NCBI GenBank assembly: GCA_020848035.1
Contig: JADLAX010000074.1
Location: 18,407-82,406, forward strand
Direction of reading: 5' to 3'
DNA: 64,000 nt
Source: Anaerolineae bacterium
GTDB taxonomy: Bacteria; Chloroflexota; Anaerolineae; Promineifilales; Promineifilaceae
Both the position numbers and the translations under genes were made by a program. The notes beneath the pieces were generated by a model. That model searched no databases and was not told the DNA's origin. It saw only the letters and a program-made list of their open reading frames with translations. Numbering within the stretch: position 1 is the stretch's first letter; each line of letters starts with the position of its first letter. This document shows positions 58,594 through 64,000 of the stretch, in pieces.

Positions 58594-60447
58594 ATGTGCG
58601 GCATCACTGGCATCCTCTCCCCCCAAATCAATCGTGAACGGCTGGCCCAGGCCAACGACCTGCTGCACCATCGCGGTCCAGACGACGCGGGCATCTTCAT
58701 CGCCGACGGCATTGGGCTGGCGGCGCGGCGGCTCAGCATCATCGACCTGGCCCATGGCCACCAGCCGCTGAGCAACGAAGATGGCACCATCTGGATAACC
58801 TACAACGGCGAGGTGATGAACGCCCCCGCCCTGCGCACCGAACTGGAAGCCGCCGGGCACCAGTTCCGCACCCGCAGCGATACCGAAACCATCGTGCACG
58901 CCTACGAGGCGTGGGGCACCGACGCCTTTGTGAAGCTGCGCGGCATGTTTGCTTTTGCCTTGTGGGACGGCCGTTCCCAAACCCTCCTCCTCGTCCGCGA
59001 CCGCTTTGGCATCAAACCGCTGCACTACGCCAAAATTGGCAACGAGCTGGCCTTTGCTTCCGAAATTCGCCCGATTTTCCACCTCCTGCCCACCCTCACC
59101 CGCCGCACCAACCGGCAGGCGCTGGCCGACCTGTTCACGATTGGCTTTGTGCCCACGCCGCAAACCATGTTTGCTGATGTGCACAAGCTGCCCGCCGGGC
59201 ACATGCTCATCGCGCAAAATGGGTCGGTGACGATACGGCCGTATCACCACCTCACCTTCCCCGACCACCCAAACTACCGTCAACTCAGCGAAGCCGACGC
59301 CGTCGACGAGTTCATGGCCCACCTGCGTGACGCCGTCAGCGCCTGGCGCCTGAGCGACGTGCCCGTCGGCTCCCTGCTCAGCGGCGGCATTGATTCCAGC
59401 GCCCTGGCCACGCTGCTCACCGAGATCAGCGGCCAGCCAATTCACACCTTCACCATCGCCTTCAGCGCCGCCAGCCACGATGAATCCGCCTACGCCCAAC
59501 TTGTCGCCCAGCGTCTCGGCAGCCAGCACCACACCCTGCACTTCGGCCCCGAAGCATTCGACCTGCTGCCGCAAATCGTGGCCCAGCTCGAAGAACCGCA
59601 ATGCTCCGCCACCAGCCTGCCCATCTACCTGCTCTACCAGGCGTGCCGCGAGGCGGGCTTCAAAGTGATCCTCACCGGCGAAGGGGCGGATGAGCTGCTG
59701 GGCGGTTATCACTGGTTTGATGGCGATCGGCGGATACGGCCGTTCCTCGCCATCCCCCAACCCGTCCGCCAACTCCTAACAAAACTCCCCCTGCCCGGTT
59801 CCGCCGCTGGCCAGCGCGTCCTCACCCACGGCAACCACGACCCGCTGGCCCGCTTCGCCCTCTGGCACCAGGTGGCATCCCCTAAATTGGCAAAAGAGTT
59901 ATTAGAGATTGGAGATTGGAGATTGGAGATTGCGCAATCTCCAATCTCCAATCTCCAATCTCGCCAAAACTACCACCCCCTCAATCAATTTATCGCCTTG
60001 GAGGCGCAGACGCGCATGGTGGATTTTATTAATTTTGAGGTAGATCGGATGAGCATGGCCAACTCCGTCGAGGCACGGCCACCGTTTTTAGACCACAAGC
60101 TGTGGGAATTTTGCGCCACGCTGCCGCCTGAGCTAAAGCTCAACGGGACGATGAACAAAGTTTTGCTGCGGCTGGGCATGAAGGAGCTGCTGCCAACGGC
60201 CGTTACCCAGCGCCAGAAACAAGGACTCGCCACCCCGCACGCCGCCTGGTGGCGCAGCGAAAAACTGCCCGCCTGGGCCGAAGAATGTCTCCAACCAACC
60301 TCGCTACGCGAAACGGGCTATTTTAATGCGGAAGCTGTGGCAAAATTAAGGGAGATGCATCGGAACGGCCGTGCCGACCACAGCCGCAGCCTTACCGGCA
60401 TCCTCACCAGCCAGCTCTGGCACCAGGCAATGGAAGTTCGCAATTAA
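58594..60447 (+). CDS. asnB: glutamine-hydrolysing asparagine synthase with in-frame repeat
   Basis: 617 residues from ATG 58594. The class II glutaminase starts with the essential Cys2 (MCGITGILSP) and has HRGPDDAGIF, WITYNGEV and MFAFALWDGR. The synthetase domain has PVGSLLSGGIDSSALATLLT (PP-loop), EGADELLGGYHWF and the late MANSVEARPPFLDHKLWEF. It is a complete AsnB rather than a lasso cyclase lacking glutaminase, though lasso C proteins share the fold. Residues about 437-453 (LEIGDWRLEIAQSPISNLQS) come from a family A repeat at 59901-59962 inserted just before the conserved FIALEAQTRMVDF block. It faces the HprK/PqqD/B2 module across one gene. Confidence 0.92.
   Translation: MCGITGILSPQINRERLAQANDLLHHRGPDDAGIFIADGIGLAARRLSIIDLAHGHQPLSNEDGTIWITYNGEVMNAPALRTELEAAGHQFRTRSDTETIVHAYEAWGTDAFVKLRGMFAFALWDGRSQTLLLVRDRFGIKPLHYAKIGNELAFASEIRPIFHLLPTLTRRTNRQALADLFTIGFVPTPQTMFADVHKLPAGHMLIAQNGSVTIRPYHHLTFPDHPNYRQLSEADAVDEFMAHLRDAVSAWRLSDVPVGSLLSGGIDSSALATLLTEISGQPIHTFTIAFSAASHDESAYAQLVAQRLGSQHHTLHFGPEAFDLLPQIVAQLEEPQCSATSLPIYLLYQACREAGFKVILTGEGADELLGGYHWFDGDRRIRPFLAIPQPVRQLLTKLPLPGSAAGQRVLTHGNHDPLARFALWHQVASPKLAKELLEIGDWRLEIAQSPISNLQSRQNYHPLNQFIALEAQTRMVDFINFEVDRMSMANSVEARPPFLDHKLWEFCATLPPELKLNGTMNKVLLRLGMKELLPTAVTQRQKQGLATPHAAWWRSEKLPAWAEECLQPTSLRETGYFNAEAVAKLREMHRNGRADHSRSLTGILTSQLWHQAMEVRN
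59901..59962. repeat. family A repeat, in frame inside asnB
   Basis: ATTAGAGATTGGAGATTGGA with GATTGGAGATTGCG faces CAATCTCCAATCTCCAATCT. The plus strand reads EIGDWRLEI then SPISNLQS, the same peptides as in the gene at 38684. Confidence 0.92.
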
Positions 60448-60449
60448 AA

Positions 60450-60514
60450 ACAGAATCAACAGATTGCGCAGATTTACCAGATTTTTAATTCGTTCAATCT
60501 GCGAAATCTTTGAT
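60450..60514. repeat. family C repeat
   Basis: AATCAACAGATTGCGCAGAT and TTACCAGATTTTTAATTCGT lead to CAATCTGCGAAATCTTTGAT, between asnB and the nuclease gene. Confidence 0.85.
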
Positions 60515-60543
60515 TTTATTGCTCACATTTGCAGACTAACACA

Positions 60544-61314
60544 ATGGAAACAGTGAAAATCCTCACCTACAACCTCGAATTTGGCGGGCGCAAGCAGCTG
60601 GAAAACATCCACGCCGTCCTGGCCCACATCAACGCCGACGTGATTGGCCTGACCGAAGCGGACGACCATGATGTGGTCAAGATTCTGGCCGAGCGGCTGG
60701 AGCTGCACCACGCCTGGGGCCACGGCAGCGGCGAGCGCCACATTGCCCTGCTCTCGCGCTACCCCATCAAGGCGTGGCAAATCTACAACCAACCGCCGCT
60801 CACCCAGGCCGCGCTGGAGGCAAAGCTGGACACGCCCGGCGGGCCGCTGACCGTTTACAACGTGCACTTTTTGCCCTATTTGCTGCTGCCGTTTGAGATT
60901 CGCCGCTGGCAGGCAGTGGGGAAATTGTTGAAGATTATTGGGGAACGGCCGTCCACCCCCCACCTCATCATCGGCGATGTAAATGCGATTGGGCCGGGCG
61001 ACCGCGTCTTGCAGCACAAAAACCCGGCGCGCATGCGGCGCGTGATGCTGCTGCAACTTCGCCTCATCTTCCGACTGGCCATCCCCCGATTGTTACGTGC
61101 GGGCTACACCGACTGCTTCCGACACCGGCACCCCCACGCCGACGGCTTCACCTGGTGGACCATCAACCCCACCACCCGCTACGACTACATCTTCGCCGAT
61201 CCGCAAATGCTGCCCCGCCTGCAAACCTGCCGCGTCGTCGACGACCACCCCGCCATCCGCCACGCTTCCGACCACTTCCCGCTGCTGGCTGAATTTAGTA
61301 TACTTCAGACCTGA
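60544..61314 (+). CDS. endonuclease/exonuclease/phosphatase (EEP) family protein
   Basis: 256 residues from ATG 60544. The EEP fold shows ILTYNLEFGG (metal Asn), VIGLTEADDHDVV (metal Glu), VYNVHFLPYLLLPFEIRRWQ, LIIGDVNAIGPGD (catalytic Asp-Asn), and TRYDYIFADPQML with the terminal ASDHFPLLAEF (Asp-His pair). All main catalytic residues are in place. Substrates in this superfamily range from DNA to phospholipids and inositol phosphates; nothing here points to one. The gene at 61323 follows nine bases later and is probably co-transcribed. Confidence 0.9.
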   Translation: METVKILTYNLEFGGRKQLENIHAVLAHINADVIGLTEADDHDVVKILAERLELHHAWGHGSGERHIALLSRYPIKAWQIYNQPPLTQAALEAKLDTPGGPLTVYNVHFLPYLLLPFEIRRWQAVGKLLKIIGERPSTPHLIIGDVNAIGPGDRVLQHKNPARMRRVMLLQLRLIFRLAIPRLLRAGYTDCFRHRHPHADGFTWWTINPTTRYDYIFADPQMLPRLQTCRVVDDHPAIRHASDHFPLLAEFSILQT

Positions 61315-61322
61315 CAGGTTTA

Positions 61323-62045
61323 ATGGCTCAACGTTTTATGGCAACAACAACAGCTTCCCTTCCTCACACAGCGATGCTCAACACCATGCAAACCCACCTG
61401 CAGCAGTGGCAACAAACGGCCGATCGCCGGGCCATTTTTCTCAACTGCTACCTGCTGATGACGCAAAATATGTTAACGGCCGTTCACCAACAACAGTTTC
61501 AGGACAATCCCTGGGTCCACACCCTCACCCACCGCTTTGCCGACTACTACTTCACCGCCCTGGCCGCCTTTGACAGCCAACAGCCCACCACGCCCCAGGT
61601 GTGGCAGCTCACCTTCACCGCCGCGCAGGATGCCCAAACGTACACCCTGCAAAACCTCTTTTTAGGGGTCAACGCCCACATCAATTATGATTTGGTCCTG
61701 ACCGTTGTGGAGCTGTTGGAAGCCGAATGGGCCGCCCTTACCCCCGCCGAGCGCACCAGGCGCTACCAGGATTTCATCCAGGTCAACGACATCATCGGGC
61801 GCACCGTGGACGCGGTGCAGGACACCGTCGTGGAGGCGTTTACCCCCCGGCTGGATTGGCTGGACCGGCTCATGGGGCCGGTGGACGAGTGGCTGGTGTC
61901 GAAGATGATTGGGCAGTGGCGCGAGGAGGTGTGGCAAACGGCCGTCTCCCTCCTCAACACCCCCACCCCCGCCGAGCGCGAACCGATCCGCCAGCAAATG
62001 GAAACCCGCGCCCTCAAAATCGCCCAGATGCTGCTGACCCTTTAA
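61323..62045 (+). CDS. DUF5995-like protein
   Basis: 240 residues from ATG 61323 (ATG 61338 possible). Largely helical. The block QNLFLGVNAHINYDLVLTVV is what I associate with the DUF5995 family, where an HINYDL motif is conserved; histidine and aspartate there could bind a metal. Other visible parts are NCYLLMTQNMLTAVHQQQFQ, TLTHRFADYYFTAL and DEWLVSKMIGQWREEVW. It follows the EEP gene after nine bases, so joint action is possible. No function is known to me. Family call is moderate. Confidence 0.65.
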   Translation: MAQRFMATTTASLPHTAMLNTMQTHLQQWQQTADRRAIFLNCYLLMTQNMLTAVHQQQFQDNPWVHTLTHRFADYYFTALAAFDSQQPTTPQVWQLTFTAAQDAQTYTLQNLFLGVNAHINYDLVLTVVELLEAEWAALTPAERTRRYQDFIQVNDIIGRTVDAVQDTVVEAFTPRLDWLDRLMGPVDEWLVSKMIGQWREEVWQTAVSLLNTPTPAEREPIRQQMETRALKIAQMLLTL

Positions 62046-62079
62046 CCAAACAAGTAGCCAATCACCTTGTTGTTGGATT

Positions 62080-62133
62080 TGGAGATTAGAGATTGGAGAT
62101 TGATAATTACTCAATCTCCAATCTCTAATCTCC
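62080..62133. repeat. family A repeat between convergent genes
   Basis: TGGAGATTAGAGATTGGAGA faces CTCAATCTCCAATCTCTAAT. It fills the gap between the DUF5995-like gene and the adaptor gene. Confidence 0.87.
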
Positions 62134-62135
62134 TT

Positions 62136-63575
62136 CTACCGAGTGGCGATGTCCACAAAGGCCGTCATACCCCAGCGCAGGGGGAGATCAGCCGTTTCGG
62201 CCAGATCGATCGTCACGGTGTAGGCCACATCGCCGCGCGCCAGGTTGGGCAGCAGGGCAACGGCCGTTACCGCCCCCGTCAGATCCGCCTCCGGCAATGC
62301 ATCCACCCGCACCGTCACGGGCGCACCTTCGGCCACCAGGGCCACGTCCAGCTCGGTCAGATCGGTTGTCTCGATTTGCCACGCGCCAAAGTTGGCCAGC
62401 GTCACCACCGGGAAGCCGGGCGCGGCCAGTTCCCCCTCGCTTAGCCCAACCGAAACCACTGTGCCGTCAAAGGCGGCGCGCAAAAAGGTGCGCTCCAGCA
62501 TCAGTTCGGCGCTCTCGACACCCGCTTCGGCCAGGGTAACGGCCGTTTCCGCCACCGCCACCCGCGCCACAGCCTGAGCAATGCGCACTTCCGCCTGCTG
62601 CACCCCCACCTGGGCCTGCTCCACGGCCACTTCCGCCAACCGAATCTGCTCCGGCGTGGCCCCTGCTTGGAGCAGCGCCAGCTGCGCCTGAGCGATGGCC
62701 AGACTGGCCTGGGCCACGCCTACCTGGGCATTGGCCGCCTGTCGCTGGGCGGGCGTGGCTCCGTCTTGCAGTGCTTCCAGCCCAGCCTGCGCTGCGGCCT
62801 GGTTCAGCCGGGCCGCGTCCAGTTGCTGCCGCGTCTGCTCCTCGATGGGGCCAAACAGCGGGCAAACCTCGCCATCGGGCGTGTCGAAGCAGCTGTCGAG
62901 GATCTCCTGGTATACCTGTTCCAGCTGCTGCACCTGGGCCTGGGCCGCCGCAACGGCCGCTTCCGCCGCCAAAATGTCTGACTCATCCGCAATATCCAGC
63001 GCCGCATCCCGGCTGCCCACAGCCTGGGTGATGGCTGCCTGGGCCGCAGCCACCCGGCTTTCCGCCGCAGCGATTTGCTCGGCCTGCGCTCCGGCTTCTA
63101 CCAGGGCTAAATTGGCTTGAGCAACTGCCAGGCGAGATTGGGCAGTGGTTACGGCCGTTTCCGCCAACCCCTGCTCATTTTGCGCCGCCAACAGGCCAGA
63201 CTGCGCCGTAGCCAAGCGGGCCTGGGCCTGCTGCAAACCAAGTTCCGCCGCCGCCGGATCCAATTGCAGCAGCGCCTCACCTGCCTGCACCACCTCGCCA
63301 TCGGCCACAAAAACCGTCGCTACCGTGCCACCGGTCTGGAAAGCCAGGGCCACCTGCGCAGCGGGCACCACCTGCCCCTCAGCAGAAACGATATCGGCGG
63401 ATGGTTGGGCTTGAACGGCCGTCCCCACATTCGCCAAAAGAAAAATGGCAAAAATTGAAAGTAGCGTTTTGTTACACAGAGTTTCACAGAGATGCCACAG
63501 AGTTGCACGGAGATTTCTCTGTGAATCTTTGTGTCTCCTCTGTGTCCCTCTGTGTTCCTTCTTAAAATCTTTCAT
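62136..63575 (-). CDS. HlyD/RND-type membrane fusion (adaptor) protein
   Basis: 479 residues from ATG 63575 (GGGGAGAG upstream). Membrane segment TLLSIFAIFLLANVGTAVQA is followed by the first lipoyl half GTVATVFVADGEVVQAGEAL. A very long Ala/Gln-rich coiled coil follows (about residues 120-355), interrupted by ILDSCFDTPDGEVCPLFGPI with two Cys. The second lipoyl half and beta barrel end in LRAAFDGTVVSVGLSEGELA and LRWGMTAFVDI. It would link an ABC or RND exporter to the outside. The first 40 residues before the membrane segment are encoded by a family B repeat (KKEHRGTQRRHKDSQRN). A second adaptor precedes it in the same operon. Confidence 0.85.
   Translation of the reverse strand: MKDFKKEHRGTQRRHKDSQRNLRATLWHLCETLCNKTLLSIFAIFLLANVGTAVQAQPSADIVSAEGQVVPAAQVALAFQTGGTVATVFVADGEVVQAGEALLQLDPAAAELGLQQAQARLATAQSGLLAAQNEQGLAETAVTTAQSRLAVAQANLALVEAGAQAEQIAAAESRVAAAQAAITQAVGSRDAALDIADESDILAAEAAVAAAQAQVQQLEQVYQEILDSCFDTPDGEVCPLFGPIEEQTRQQLDAARLNQAAAQAGLEALQDGATPAQRQAANAQVGVAQASLAIAQAQLALLQAGATPEQIRLAEVAVEQAQVGVQQAEVRIAQAVARVAVAETAVTLAEAGVESAELMLERTFLRAAFDGTVVSVGLSEGELAAPGFPVVTLANFGAWQIETTDLTELDVALVAEGAPVTVRVDALPEADLTGAVTAVALLPNLARGDVAYTVTIDLAETADLPLRWGMTAFVDIATR
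63473..63565. repeat. family B repeat forming the N-terminal coding part of the adaptor gene
   Basis: TTACACAGAGTTTCACAGAG and CCACAGAGTTGCACGGAGAT face CTCTGTGTCCCTCTGTGTTC. The hairpin covers the gap plus the first codons of the gene at 62136-63575. Confidence 0.82.
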
Positions 63576-63586
63576 CTCTCTCCCCC

Positions 63587-64000
63587 TCACTGATTCCGCT
63601 CAATCGTAATAAACACAGACATGCCCCAGCGCAGCGGCAGCTCGCTCTCTGGCAACGCCAGCGTCACCACGTACGTCTGGTCGCCGCGCACCTCGGCGGC
63701 CAGCTCGGCAATTTCCAGCACCCGCCCGGTCAGCGACTGGTCCGCGAACGCATCTACCTGCACCCGGGCCACGTCATCCCGCGCCAGGGCCACCACGTCG
63801 GCCTCGATCAGGTCGCTGGTTTCCACCTGCCAGCCAGACAAATCGGCCACGATGGCCACCGGCTGGCCTGCCGTCACCGTCTCACCCACGTCCACCAGCA
63901 CGTCGGCGACGGTGCCGCTAAACGGGGCAGTAAGACTGCGTTTTTCCAGGGCGAGCTGGGCCGCGTCTACCTGGGTTTGCGCTTCCAAAACGGCCGCTTC
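63587..64000 (-). CDS. HlyD/RND-type adaptor protein, 5' end outside window
   Basis: The reading frame is open to base 64000, so the start lies beyond the window; 137 residues are visible. They begin in the end of a coiled coil (EAAVLEAQTQVDAAQLALEK), then the lipoyl half LTAPFSGTVADVLVDVGETV and beta barrel WQVETSDLIEADVVALARDD, ending LPLRWGMSVFITIERNQ. The end is strikingly like that of the neighbouring adaptor (LPLRWGMTAFVDI), so the pair arose by duplication. Its stop lies 11 bases before the next start. Exporter subunits are probably further along. Confidence 0.85.
   Translation of the reverse strand, partial: EAAVLEAQTQVDAAQLALEKRSLTAPFSGTVADVLVDVGETVTAGQPVAIVADLSGWQVETSDLIEADVVALARDDVARVQVDAFADQSLTGRVLEIAELAAEVRGDQTYVVTLALPESELPLRWGMSVFITIERNQ

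Overview
The window looks like chromosome from a free-living, moderately GC-rich bacterium, most likely a filamentous or biofilm-forming member of the Chloroflexota (Anaerolineae-like). This is inferred from protein style: a DUF4012-like protein, several very large GT-C membrane glycosyltransferases with a common C-terminal beta domain, Thr/Pro-rich SH3 and LysM surface proteins, secreted proteins ending in a (Y/F)LPI(I/V) tail, and a Ser/Thr kinase fused to a caspase-like domain. I see no rRNA, tRNA, CRISPR array, transposase or phage gene.

Layout. 1-4141: DUF4012-like protein, SH3 surface protein and MFS transporter, all on the plus strand. 4264-19218: a one-carbon cluster on the plus strand. 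It holds a GntR/FCD regulator, a non-pyrrolysine MttB-type methyltransferase, an FAD/GcvT fusion of the dimethylglycine/sarcosine dehydrogenase type, EtfBA, a small conserved protein, a RACo-type corrinoid activase, a corrinoid protein, a MetV-like Cys-rich protein, MetF, a pterin-binding methyltransferase and an unusually eukaryote-like formate-THF ligase. Together they could strip methyl groups from a quaternary amine such as glycine betaine, load them on THF, oxidise them and recover ATP at the formate step. No FolD and no ETF:quinone oxidoreductase are in the window. 19366-29603: a GT-C-like protein, then a tightly overlapping three-gene operon of GT-C proteins on the minus strand. 29782-33543: ribosomal protein S1 and ClpC. 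33621-36979: LysM lipoprotein and kinase-caspase-SH3 receptor. 37023-49145 (minus): polysaccharide and housekeeping genes (O-antigen ligase, GT-C, ferrochelatase, GT4, GT2, TatD, hotdog thioesterase, phosphohexomutase, GDP-mannose dehydratase). 49533-54332 (minus): two secreted proteins. 54799-60447: HprK-like kinase, PqqD-like protein, lasso-B2-type transglutaminase, a GT-C protein and asparagine synthase, a lasso-peptide-like set without a visible precursor. 60544-64000: EEP-family nuclease, DUF5995-like protein and two HlyD-type adaptors, the last cut by the window end.

Two genome-scale signals run across the window. The 8-bp palindrome ACGGCCGT occurs every few hundred bases in all reading frames, like HIP1 of cyanobacteria. 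In addition, at least ten families of short palindromic repeats fill most gene gaps, supply stop codons at gene ends, and sit in frame inside several genes. One glycosyltransferase gene (56810-58489) carries about five different ones, and asparagine synthase carries one.
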